DNA from: Gemmatimonadota bacterium
GTDB lineage: Bacteria > Gemmatimonadota > Gemmatimonadetes > Gemmatimonadales > Gemmatimonadaceae
Direction of reading: 5' to 3'
DNA length: 9,516 nucleotides
Assembly (NCBI GenBank): GCA_028287225.1
Contig: JAQBPZ010000238.1
Coordinates: forward strand, 1 to 9,516
The number at the start of each line of letters is the position of its first letter. Position 1 is the stretch's first letter. The translations under genes were made by a program, and so were the position numbers. The notes beneath the pieces were generated by a model, which worked only from the letters and a program-made list of their open reading frames with translations, was not told where the DNA came from and made no database searches. Below are positions 1-6,122 of the stretch, piece by piece.

Positions 1-285
1 CACCGCGCCGGCGGCCAGCTCCTCGCCGGTCCATACGGTGCCGACCACGCGCAGCCGCTGGATGGGGCTCGCGAGCTCGGGCACCGGCTCGGGCGACCAG
101 GCGGGCTCGCCGCCGAGGAGCGACCGCACCGCTGACACGCGCCGGTGCTCCGCCTCCAGCCACGCGAGGTCCGCGGAGGGCTGCAGGGCACGCACGCGGG
201 CCGCGCCCGGCGCCGACGCAGCCCGCTCGGCGACCAGGGCCAGCAGTCGCGGAAATTCGAGGATGCCGAGAGCGTGGGCGTTCAT
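1..285 (-). CDS. mutS2: MutS2 family protein, N-terminal fragment (cut by window edge)
   Basis: Only the first 95 codons are present; the reading frame stays open to base 1. The protein starts MNAHALGILEFPRLLALVAE. The pattern 'LEFxxLLxxVAExAxSxxGxxxVRxLQPSxDLxxLExEHxxV' followed by the segment ending GTVWTGEEL is the usual MutS2 N-terminus, which leads into the core and lever domains. The ATPase, KOW and Smr domains would lie outside the window. In the family, MutS2 is an ATPase that recognises collided ribosomes (shown in Bacillus) or suppresses recombination (shown in Helicobacter and Thermus); which role applies here cannot be told. The ATG at 285 is chosen because family similarity begins there. 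No clear Shine-Dalgarno sequence precedes it. It follows yqeY on the same strand after a 73-nt gap that holds nothing I recognise, so co-transcription is plausible. Confidence 0.85.
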   Translation of the reverse strand, partial: MNAHALGILEFPRLLALVAERAASAPGAARVRALQPSADLAWLEAEHRRVSAVRSLLGGEPAWSPEPVPELASPIQRLRVVGTVWTGEELAAGAV

Positions 286-358
286 GATATGCGAATTCGG
301 CTGGTCAGGCTCGCCGAGCGACTGGCGTCACCCCGCACGCGCATCGCGCATGTCCGAG

Positions 359-796
359 TCACCCCTGCTTGCCGAGCTCCTCGCGCGCGATCGCGTTGAT
401 CGTGCTGCCCTCCGCCCGACCCTTGAACTGTGGCAGCACCTTGCCCATCACCGCGCCGATCTGGCTGGCGCCGCCGGCGATCGCGGCGCGGACCGCGGCG
501 CGAAGCTCCTCGTCGCTCACCGCCGCCGGGAGGTACGTCTCCAGGATGCCGACCTCCACCCGCTCCTTCTCCGCCAGGTCGTCGCGCTTGCCGGCGTACA
601 TCTCGATGGACTCGCGCCGGCGCTTGATCCCCTTGCGGAGAACGTCGATGACCTCGTCGTCCGTGAGGTCGCGGCGGAGCTCGATCTTCCGGTTCTTGGC
701 GTCGGAGAAGATGGTCCCGAGCACCAGCGTACGCGGCTTGTCCTGCGCCTTCCGCGCAGTGTTGAGGTCGTTCTGGAGCGTGTCGAAGAGGGGCAT
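359..796 (-). CDS. yqeY: GatB/YqeY domain protein
   Basis: A 145-residue protein, the normal length for stand-alone YqeY. It begins MPLFDTLQNDLNTARKAQDK and carries the family landmarks: the helical region with IEMYAGKRDDLAEKE at about 64-78, ETYLP at 86-90, and the C-terminal MGKVLPQFKGRAEGSTINAI at 117-136. The fold matches the C-terminal tail of GatB of the tRNA amidotransferase, so a tRNA-binding or tRNA-related role is usually inferred, but the exact function of free-standing YqeY is not established. The frame stays open upstream to base 919, but that part runs through the hairpin at 838-933 and has no family similarity, so I place the start at the ATG at 796. No strong ribosome binding site is seen. 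mutS2 follows on the same strand. The usual partner rpsU is not next to it. Confidence 0.93.
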   Translation of the reverse strand: MPLFDTLQNDLNTARKAQDKPRTLVLGTIFSDAKNRKIELRRDLTDDEVIDVLRKGIKRRRESIEMYAGKRDDLAEKERVEVGILETYLPAAVSDEELRAAVRAAIAGGASQIGAVMGKVLPQFKGRAEGSTINAIAREELGKQG

Positions 797-837
797 GCCG
801 AAAGTTACGGCCCGGCGGGTCGGGCGGCAACGAGCCG

Positions 838-933
838 GGCCTGAACTGCGTTTGCGGTTGGCGGTGAGCGGTAGGAGCGTCCCGAGGCGTGACCGCTCAC
901 GGCCAACCGCAAACCGCAAACGCCGTTCAGGCC
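838..933. repeat. Long intergenic inverted repeat, element 1 (hydrolase/yqeY boundary)
   Basis: The arms are 838-872 and 892-933, with a 19-nt loop at 873-891. They match at 33 of 35 positions. The right arm has one extra 7-nt unit (905-911, TGCGGTT on the minus strand) that exactly duplicates the adjoining unit. The outer 9 bp, GGCCTGAAC at 838-846 paired with 925-933, include the last codon and the TGA stop of the hydrolase gene. The loop contains GCGTCCCGAGG at 877-887, which recurs reversed in element 2. There is no U-tract on either side, so it does not look like a standard intrinsic terminator. Its function is unknown; transcript end, mRNA stability or DNA-level structure are all possible. 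Confidence 0.9.
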
Positions 934-1751
934 TTGAGGAACTCCAGCAGGATCCTGTTCAGCTCCTTCCCGTGCGTCGCCGTGAACGCGTGCGGCCCCT
1001 TCTTCAGCACCTCCAGGCGGCTCCCCTTGATGCTCGCCGCGGTCTTCTTGCCAGAGATGTCGAAGGGCACGATCTGATCCTCGTCGCCATGCACCACGAG
1101 CGTCGGTATCGTGAACTTCTTCAGGTCCGGGCGGAAGTCCGTCGTGCCGAAGGCCTTGATGCACTCGATGGTGCCCACGGGCGACGCGGCCCATGCCACC
1201 GACTTGGCCCATGCGATGATGTCGTCGCTCACCGCGTCCTTGTGCTTGTTGCGGCCGAAGAACTGCTCGAAGAACCCGGCCAGGAAGTTCACGCGGTCCG
1301 TCTTCGTGCCGGCAATCATGCCGTCGAACAGCGACTGCGGGGCGCCATCCGGGTTGTCCGCGGTCTTGAGGAGGAAGGGCGGCACGGCGCCCAGGAAGGC
1401 CGCCTTGGCCACCTTGCCGGCGCCGTACTTTCCGACGTAGCGCGCCACCTCACCGCCGCCCATCGAGAAGCCGACGAGCACCGTCTGCTGGAGCGCCAGG
1501 GTGCTGATCAGGTCGTTCAGGTCGCTCGCGAAGGTGTCGTAGTCGTAGCCGCGCACCGGGCGCCCCGACTGGCCGAATCCGCGGCGGTCGTAGGTGATCG
1601 TCCGGTAGCCCGCGTCGAGCAGGGCGCTGACCTGCCCCTCCCACATGCGGCCGCTCAGCGGCCAGCCGTGGATCAGGACGACGGGCTGCCCCGCTCCCTG
1701 ATCCTCGTAGAACAGCTCGGTGGGAATGGTGCTCGTCGTGAGAAAAGCCAT
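927..1751 (-). CDS. Alpha/beta hydrolase, non-haem chloroperoxidase / aryl esterase type
   Basis: A 274-residue protein matching cofactor-free bacterial haloperoxidases and esterases in length and motif order. The oxyanion-loop motif HGWPLSGRMW lies at 28-37, YDRRGFGQSG at 54-63, and the nucleophile elbow GFSMGGGE at 94-101 with Ser96. The acid is probably Asp225 in HGDEDQIVP, and the base His254 in GPHAF. These enzymes hydrolyse esters and can form peracids that halogenate substrates in vitro; the natural substrate is not deducible. There is no signal peptide, so it is probably cytoplasmic. The ATG at 1751 is preferred over an upstream in-frame ATG at 1814: similarity begins after it and GGGGA lies about 8 nt upstream, one of the few clear Shine-Dalgarno sequences here. 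It stands alone between gaps of 114 and 130 nt, splitting hinT from yqeY, and its stop codon lies inside inverted repeat element 1. It may be a later arrival in the cluster. Confidence 0.93.
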   Translation of the reverse strand: MAFLTTSTIPTELFYEDQGAGQPVVLIHGWPLSGRMWEGQVSALLDAGYRTITYDRRGFGQSGRPVRGYDYDTFASDLNDLISTLALQQTVLVGFSMGGGEVARYVGKYGAGKVAKAAFLGAVPPFLLKTADNPDGAPQSLFDGMIAGTKTDRVNFLAGFFEQFFGRNKHKDAVSDDIIAWAKSVAWAASPVGTIECIKAFGTTDFRPDLKKFTIPTLVVHGDEDQIVPFDISGKKTAASIKGSRLEVLKKGPHAFTATHGKELNRILLEFLKA

Positions 1752-1767
1752 GGTCGTATCCCCGGCA

Positions 1768-1867
1768 GAAGTCGCTCGGCCACCGTCGTTCGGCGGCCGT
1801 CCTGCCCTCTGCAACTCGCCGGCCCATCCCCGCCGTTCCCGGCAGAGCCTCCTTGCCGAGTGACGTC
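1768..1867. repeat. Weak dyad spanning the hinT/hydrolase gap
   Basis: This 114-nt gap (1752-1865) holds no gene. GAAGTCGCTCGGC at 1768-1780 is complementary at 11 of 13 positions to 1855-1867, with 74 nt between. The right arm overlaps the hinT stop codon, as the outer arm of element 1 overlaps the hydrolase stop. Pairing is far weaker than in the three long hairpins and could be chance in GC-rich DNA. No convincing -35/-10 pair for the hydrolase is visible. Confidence 0.25.
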
Positions 1868-2207
1868 AGCCCGGCGGCCAGCTCATGTGTCGTCCGCCCA
1901 GCAGGTGCAGGTGCAGGTGGAAGACCGTCTGACCGGCATCGCGCCCGGTGTTGATCACCGTGCGGTACCCACGCTCGGCGATTCCCTCCGAGGTGGCGAT
2001 ACCCGCCGCGGCAACGGAGAGGCGGCCGATCGCCAGCGCGTCGTCCGCGTCGTTCAGCGAGGCGACGTGCGACTTCGGGATCACGAGGACGTGCGTCGGC
2101 GCCTTCGGGTCGATGTCGCGGAAGGCGAGCGAGTGCTCGTCTTCCCAGATGATCGCCGCGGGGATCTCGCGGCGGACGATGCGGCAGAACAGGCAGCTCT
2201 CCGTCAT
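1866..2207 (-). CDS. hinT: HIT-family nucleotide hydrolase (HinT-like)
   Basis: A 113-residue protein, the normal size for a HinT subunit. It has CLFC at 5-8, IPKSHVAS at 43-50, and the histidine triad HLHLHLL with His97, His99 and His101, followed by GGRHMSWPPG at the C-terminus. HinT proteins are homodimeric purine nucleoside phosphoramidases that hydrolyse AMP-amine or aminoacyl-AMP adducts; the closing W-P-P-G is typical of this branch. The central triad histidine (His99) is expected to be the nucleophile. The ATG at 2207 lies 7 nt after the rsmE stop, and no ribosome binding site is obvious, so translational coupling to rsmE is likely. It is the last gene of the dnaJ-prmA-rsmE-hinT run. 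Confidence 0.96.
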   Translation of the reverse strand: MTESCLFCRIVRREIPAAIIWEDEHSLAFRDIDPKAPTHVLVIPKSHVASLNDADDALAIGRLSVAAAGIATSEGIAERGYRTVINTGRDAGQTVFHLHLHLLGGRHMSWPPG

Positions 2208-2214
2208 TCGGTGC

Positions 2215-2946
2215 TCAGCTCAGGTGAATGCGCAGCAGTGCGAGCGCCGCGATGCCGGCCGTCTCGAATCGCAGCACGTTGGGGCCGAGCGACGCCAGGC
2301 GCCACTGCGCCGCGAGGAACCCGGCACGCTCGTCGTCCTCCAGTCCGCCCTCCGGGCCCACCGCGATCGCGCAGGGCGCAGCGAGCGACGCGAGCAGTGC
2401 GGCCACGGGAGCACCCTCCCCGTCCAGCACGAGGCCGGCGGATCCCGCCACCGCCGCGCGGGCCTCCTCGGGCGCACACTCGGCATGCAGCGCCGGCAGC
2501 CACGCGCCGCCCGACTGCTCCAGTGCGGAGATCATGCGCAGGCGCAGCTTCTCCCGGAACTGCTCGCCCTCGCCGCGCGGGGACACGCTGCGCGACCGCC
2601 GGTACACCACGGGATGCCACGCCGACAGACCGAGCTCCACGCACTTCTCGGCCAGCAACAGCATGCGCTCGCGGTCCCCGACCGGCGCGAGCAGCGCGAT
2701 CGGCACGGGCGCCGGAACCCGCTCCACTCCGCGGCCGTCGAGTGTGACGACGAGGCGACGCTTGGCGACGGTGGTCAGCGTTCCGCCCGCGCGGCGCCCG
2801 TCGCCGCTGGTGAGCCGGACCACGTCGCCCTCGCGCAGGCGCTTCACCTGCGCATGGTGCGCGGCCGCGTCGTCCAGTTCCACGACGTCGGACCACGCAC
2901 CCGGCGCGTGGAAGGTGCCTACCGGCGCGCGATCCGCGCGCTCCAC
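2215..2946 (-). CDS. rsmE: 16S rRNA (uracil-1498-N3)-methyltransferase RsmE
   Basis: A 243-residue protein, typical RsmE length. The N-terminal PUA-like part contains DDAAAHHAQVKRLREGDVV at about 25-43. The SPOUT (knotted) methyltransferase domain has LAEKCVELGL at 98-107, SALEQSGGAWLP at 140-151, GPEGGL at 197-202 and LGPNVLRFETAG at 220-231, the last two forming the S-adenosylmethionine-binding knot. The family methylates N3 of U1498 in 16S rRNA in the assembled small subunit. There is no ATG in this frame near the expected start. I choose the GTG at 2946, because AGGAAGGA lies just upstream inside prmA; a second GTG at 2949 is an alternative. The gene overlaps the prmA end by 28 nt, so the two are almost certainly co-translated. 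Confidence 0.93.
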   Translation of the reverse strand: MERADRAPVGTFHAPGAWSDVVELDDAAAHHAQVKRLREGDVVRLTSGDGRRAGGTLTTVAKRRLVVTLDGRGVERVPAPVPIALLAPVGDRERMLLLAEKCVELGLSAWHPVVYRRSRSVSPRGEGEQFREKLRLRMISALEQSGGAWLPALHAECAPEEARAAVAGSAGLVLDGEGAPVAALLASLAAPCAIAVGPEGGLEDDERAGFLAAQWRLASLGPNVLRFETAGIAALALLRIHLS

Positions 2947-3743
2947 CACATTCCTTCCTGGTCCTCGGCCACCACCACCCATCCCGCACCGGACAGGTAC
3001 TCGAGCATCTCCGCGCGCTCCGCCAGCAGGATGCCGCTGAGCACCGCCTCGCCGTCGCTGGTGAGCGCCGCGGCGATCGCCGGCAGCATCTCGCGCAGCA
3101 CCGACGAGATGATGTTGGCGAGCACCACGCGCACCGGCGCCACGAGCGGCAGCAGCACGCCCGCGTCGCCCTCGATGACGGTCACGACGTCCTGCACGCC
3201 ATTGCGCTCCACGTTCTCCTGCGCGTTGGCGATCGCGTCGTGATCCAGCTCGATCGCCGTGACCTGCGCGGCACCGAGCTTCGCGGCGGCGATGGCCAGG
3301 ACGGCGCTGCCGGCGCCCAGGTCCGCGACCCGGTCCCCCACGCGAATGATCGACGGGAGCAGGCGCACCACGCCGCGCGTCGTCTCGTGCTCGCCCGTGC
3401 CGAAGGCCATCTCCGGCTCGATGATCACCGTCCGCGCGGGATCCCGCCCCTCGGCCAGCCAGGGCGGGACGATGGCCAGCGCGCCCAGCTCGTGCGCGCG
3501 GACCCCCTTCTTCCACTCCTCGGCCCAGTCGATGGCCGGGATGAGCGTCGCGCTCACGTCGGCGTCCGGATCCGCCTCGAGCACGGCGGCGGTGATCGCC
3601 GCCGCGTTCGCGTCGCCGTCGAAGTGCGTCACCAGCTCGGCGCCCGCCTCGTGCACGCCCATCGATCCCATCTCGAACAGCGCCGCCATTGCAGCCTCGG
3701 GACTGTTCCCGGGGCGGACTCGAATCGAAAGCCAGTTCGTCAC
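2919..3743 (-). CDS. prmA: Ribosomal protein L11 methyltransferase PrmA
   Basis: A 274-residue protein. An N-terminal substrate-recognition domain (about 1-75) is followed by the linker IDWAEEWKKG at 71-80 and a class I methyltransferase domain. Key motifs are EPEMAFGTGEHETT at 109-122 (a strong PrmA signature), S-adenosylmethionine motif I VADLGAGSAVLAIAAAKLGA at 139-158, IELD at 164-167 and the catalytic-region LANIISSVL at 208-216. The family trimethylates lysines and the N-terminus of ribosomal protein L11. One deviation is that the usual GSG of motif I reads GSA (144-147 is AGSA). The GTG start at 3743 overlaps the dnaJ stop in the sequence GTGA, a 4-nt overlap typical of translational coupling; no better start exists. 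rsmE follows with a 28-nt overlap, giving two ribosome-targeting methyltransferases in series. Confidence 0.94.
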   Translation of the reverse strand: MTNWLSIRVRPGNSPEAAMAALFEMGSMGVHEAGAELVTHFDGDANAAAITAAVLEADPDADVSATLIPAIDWAEEWKKGVRAHELGALAIVPPWLAEGRDPARTVIIEPEMAFGTGEHETTRGVVRLLPSIIRVGDRVADLGAGSAVLAIAAAKLGAAQVTAIELDHDAIANAQENVERNGVQDVVTVIEGDAGVLLPLVAPVRVVLANIISSVLREMLPAIAAALTSDGEAVLSGILLAERAEMLEYLSGAGWVVVAEDQEGMWWSARIARR

Positions 3744-4873
3744 GCGCCGAGCGCCTCTTTCATCTTCGCCCAGAACCCCTTGCCGCGGTCCGTGGGCACG
3801 CTGCGCTGCACCTCGGCGAGTCGCAGCAGCAGCTGCTCCTCCTCCTCGCTGACGCGCTCCGGCGTCCAGAGCTGCACGCGCACGTGCAGGTCGCCCGTGC
3901 CGCCCGCATTCACGCGCGCCAGGCCGCGGCCGCGCAGGTGGAACACCTGCCCGCTCTGCGTGGCGGGCGGAATGCTCAGCGCCACCGTGGAGGCGACCGT
4001 GGGCACCTCCACCGTCGCACCGAGCACGAGCTGCGGATACGTCACGAGCACCTCCGTGTAGAGGTCCTCGCCGTCCCGCTCGAAGCGCTCGTCGTCGGCG
4101 ACGTCGAACACCACGTGCACGTCGCCGCGCTCGCCGTTGCGCGCGCCGGCGTTCCCCACGCCGCGCAGCGTCATGTACTGCCCCGTCGCGACGCCGGCCG
4201 GCACCTGCACCTTGAGCGTCTGGTCGCCGCGCAGGCGACCCTCGCCACGGCACTTCCGGCACGGCGACTCGATGATCTGCCCCTCGCCCTTGCAGGTGGG
4301 GCACGGGGCCACGGTCACGAACTGCCCGAAGAACGACCGCTGCGCGCGGCGCACCTCACCCTGCCCTGCGCACGTGGGACACTGCTGCGCGCGCGAGCCC
4401 GGCTCGGCGCCGCTGCCGGCGCAGCGGTCGCACGCGTCGAGCACCTTGAGCTTGATCTCCTTCTCCACCCCGCTCGCCACTTCGGCGAGCGTGAGCTGGA
4501 GGGTGATCTTCACGTCGGCGCCGGTGCGCGGGCTGCTCCCGCCCTGGCGGCCGCCGAACAGGTCGTCCAGCCCGGAGAAGCCGCCGAAGTCACGCATGAA
4601 GATGCCGAGCGCCTCGGACAGGTCCACGTGGTGGTAGCCTGCACCGCCGCCCGCGCGCAGTCCGGCCTCGCCATACCGGTCGTACGCGGCGCGCTTCTGC
4701 GGATCGCGCAGCACGTCGTACGCCTCGGTGATGGACTTGAACTTCTCTTCCGCCTCCTTCGACCCGCCGTTCCGGTCGGGATGCCAGGTCATGGCGAGCT
4801 TGCGGTATGCCTTCTTGATGTCGTCGTCGGCAGCGGTCTTCTCGACGCCGAGTATTGCGTAGAAATCAGCCAT
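3740..4873 (-). CDS. dnaJ: Chaperone protein DnaJ (type I Hsp40)
   Basis: A 377-residue protein, the standard size of a full type I DnaJ. The J domain is at 1-70 with the HPD tripeptide at 31-33. A short Gly/Phe linker (about 74-115, including GGFSGLDDLFGG) leads to a zinc-binding domain with all four CxxCxGxG repeats intact: C148/C151, C165/C168, C191/C194 and C205/C208. The C-terminal substrate-binding domains follow (about 215-345). It delivers unfolded substrates to DnaK and stimulates its ATPase. The ATG at 4873 starts the J domain directly; no clear Shine-Dalgarno sequence precedes it. It is the first gene of the dnaJ-prmA-rsmE-hinT run and lies 177 nt after hrcA, with inverted repeat element 2 between. 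grpE and dnaK are not in the window. Confidence 0.98.
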   Translation of the reverse strand: MADFYAILGVEKTAADDDIKKAYRKLAMTWHPDRNGGSKEAEEKFKSITEAYDVLRDPQKRAAYDRYGEAGLRAGGGAGYHHVDLSEALGIFMRDFGGFSGLDDLFGGRQGGSSPRTGADVKITLQLTLAEVASGVEKEIKLKVLDACDRCAGSGAEPGSRAQQCPTCAGQGEVRRAQRSFFGQFVTVAPCPTCKGEGQIIESPCRKCRGEGRLRGDQTLKVQVPAGVATGQYMTLRGVGNAGARNGERGDVHVVFDVADDERFERDGEDLYTEVLVTYPQLVLGATVEVPTVASTVALSIPPATQSGQVFHLRGRGLARVNAGGTGDLHVRVQLWTPERVSEEEEQLLLRLAEVQRSVPTDRGKGFWAKMKEALGA

Positions 4874-4920
4874 TGGGCAAAGATAAGACGGGGTCGGTTT
4901 ACGGTGTACGGCGTACGGTT

Positions 4921-5040
4921 GGTTGGCTTACGGTTTTTCGGTTTTCGGTTTGTCGGTTCACGGCGTACCTCGGGACGCAGGGACTGCCCGGGGCCGGCCG
5001 AAAACCGACAAACCGGAAACCGAAAAACCGTAACCCGAAC
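4921..5040. repeat. Long intergenic inverted repeat, element 2 (hrcA/dnaJ boundary)
   Basis: The core arms are 4928-4964 and 4997-5033, matching at 34 of 37 positions, around a 32-nt loop (4965-4996). Weaker pairing extends to 4921 and 5040. The arms are tandem variants of CGGTTT (CGGTTTTT, CGGTTTT, CGGTTTGT, CGGTT). The loop carries CCTCGGGACGC at 4968-4978, the exact reverse complement of the 11-mer in the loop of element 1. Left of the stem, 4896-4919 continues in similar words (TTTACGG, TGTACGG, CGTACGG) without a partner. The right arm ends 10 nt after the hrcA stop as read on the minus strand. No U-tract follows. Confidence 0.92.
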
Positions 5041-5050
5041 CCGCCCGCCG

Positions 5051-6109
5051 TTACAGCAGATCGCTCAACAGCCGCGACGTGTGCTGCACCAGCGAGATCA
5101 CCTTGTCGTACGGCATGCGCGTGGGGCCGATCACGCCGATGACACCCGCGAGCGAGCCCGCATGATATTCGGCGGTCACCACGGTGAACTGATCCATCCG
5201 GGGGTCGCCGTGTTCCCCGCCGATCGTGATGCAGACGCCCGGCTTCTCGTCGCCCTCGTGCTTCCGGCGGAGCGTGTCGGCCAGGCGGGCGGGCTCTTCG
5301 GTCAGCGTGAGCAGCCGGCGCAGGCTCTCCGCGCCGCTGAACTCGGGCTGCTCCGCGAGCACGCTCGCCTGCCCCACGATCACGCTCCCGCCCGTCATCG
5401 GCAGCGCAACGTCGAGCAGCTGCTCCCCTTCCTGCACGAAGATGTTCAGCAGCTCCTCCGCCTCCGGATTGGTGGACGAATCCCGCAGCCGGTCGCCGAC
5501 CGAGGCCCGCAGCGCGCGCAGGGTGTGGCCCGCGAGCCGCTCGTTCAGCACGCGGGTCACCTCGAGCACCGACCCCTCGGTGAGCGTGCCGCGAACCTCC
5601 ACGAACACGGTGCGCACCACGCCGCCGTCGAGCGTGAGCACGAGCAGGAGCTTCTCGCTCCCCACGCGCACCAGGTCGAGGCGGCGCAGGATGCTGGCAT
5701 CGAGCCGTGGACCGAGGGCGACGCCAAGCTCCTGCGTCAGCACACCCAGGCTCTGCGCGGCGCGTCGCAGGATGGTTTCGATCGCCGAGCTGCTCCCCGC
5801 GATGTCCTCGCGCAGCCGCTCGCGCTCGGCGCCCACCACGGCGGTCGCGGGCGCGTTCAGCAGCGCGTCCACGTAGGCGCGATACGCCTTGTCCGTGGGC
5901 ACGCGGCCAGCCGAGGTGTGCGGGTGCGAGAGAAACCCCTTCTCCTCGAGGTCGCTCATCGTGTTGCGGATCGTCGCCGGCGACACGCCAAGGCCGAACC
6001 GCCGCGACAGCACGCGCGAGCCGGCAGGCTCGGCGGTCTGGACGTACGTCTGGATCACCGCTTCGAGGACGCGGCGTTCGCGCGGAGTGAGCTCGTCGGC
6101 GGATGACAT
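5051..6109 (-). CDS. hrcA: Heat-inducible transcription repressor HrcA
   Basis: A 352-residue protein of normal HrcA length. The N-terminal winged helix (about 5-75) contains LSRRFGLGVSPATIRNTMSD at 34-53, the recognition-helix region, then LSHPHTSAGRVPTDKAYR at 60-77. A GAF-like middle domain follows. The C-terminal signature includes ITIGGEH at 294-300 and GVIGVIGPTRMPYDKVI at 322-338. In the family HrcA represses groE and dnaK operons by binding the CIRCE dyad, and its activity depends on GroEL. I see no CIRCE sequence upstream of hrcA or dnaJ, so autoregulation in the usual form is not supported here. The ATG at 6109 lies 13 nt after the hemW stop, and the short spacer is AT-rich. Element 2 follows the stop codon. 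Confidence 0.97.
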   Translation of the reverse strand: MSSADELTPRERRVLEAVIQTYVQTAEPAGSRVLSRRFGLGVSPATIRNTMSDLEEKGFLSHPHTSAGRVPTDKAYRAYVDALLNAPATAVVGAERERLREDIAGSSSAIETILRRAAQSLGVLTQELGVALGPRLDASILRRLDLVRVGSEKLLLVLTLDGGVVRTVFVEVRGTLTEGSVLEVTRVLNERLAGHTLRALRASVGDRLRDSSTNPEAEELLNIFVQEGEQLLDVALPMTGGSVIVGQASVLAEQPEFSGAESLRRLLTLTEEPARLADTLRRKHEGDEKPGVCITIGGEHGDPRMDQFTVVTAEYHAGSLAGVIGVIGPTRMPYDKVISLVQHTSRLLSDLL

Positions 6110-6122
6110 AAGTGTAAATGTA

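Noticed and set aside
838..933. Elements 1-3 as ordinary intrinsic terminators.
   Set aside because: Stems of 35-38 bp are far longer than usual and no U-tract follows in either direction, although they may still affect transcript ends.
1752..1865. A small gene such as rpsU between hinT and the hydrolase, given the usual rpsU-yqeY pairing.
   Set aside because: No frame in the gap encodes an S21-like lysine/arginine-rich peptide; the open frames are shadows continuing into the hydrolase.
369..2747. Very long plus-strand open frame (792 codons) across yqeY, the hydrolase, hinT and rsmE.
   Set aside because: It is antisense to four recognised genes, runs through intergenic DNA and has Arg/Ala/Pro-rich shadow composition with no family motifs.
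3695..3703. CCTCGGGAC inside prmA, matching 9 bases of the hairpin loop 11-mer, followed by a CCCGGGGC stretch also seen in the element 2 loop.
   Set aside because: It lies in conserved prmA coding sequence with no flanking inverted repeat; probably chance in GC-rich DNA.
3689..6106. 805-codon plus-strand open frame across dnaJ and hrcA.
   Set aside because: It is antisense to dnaJ and hrcA and passes through element 2; it is typical of GC-rich antisense frames and has no recognisable domain.
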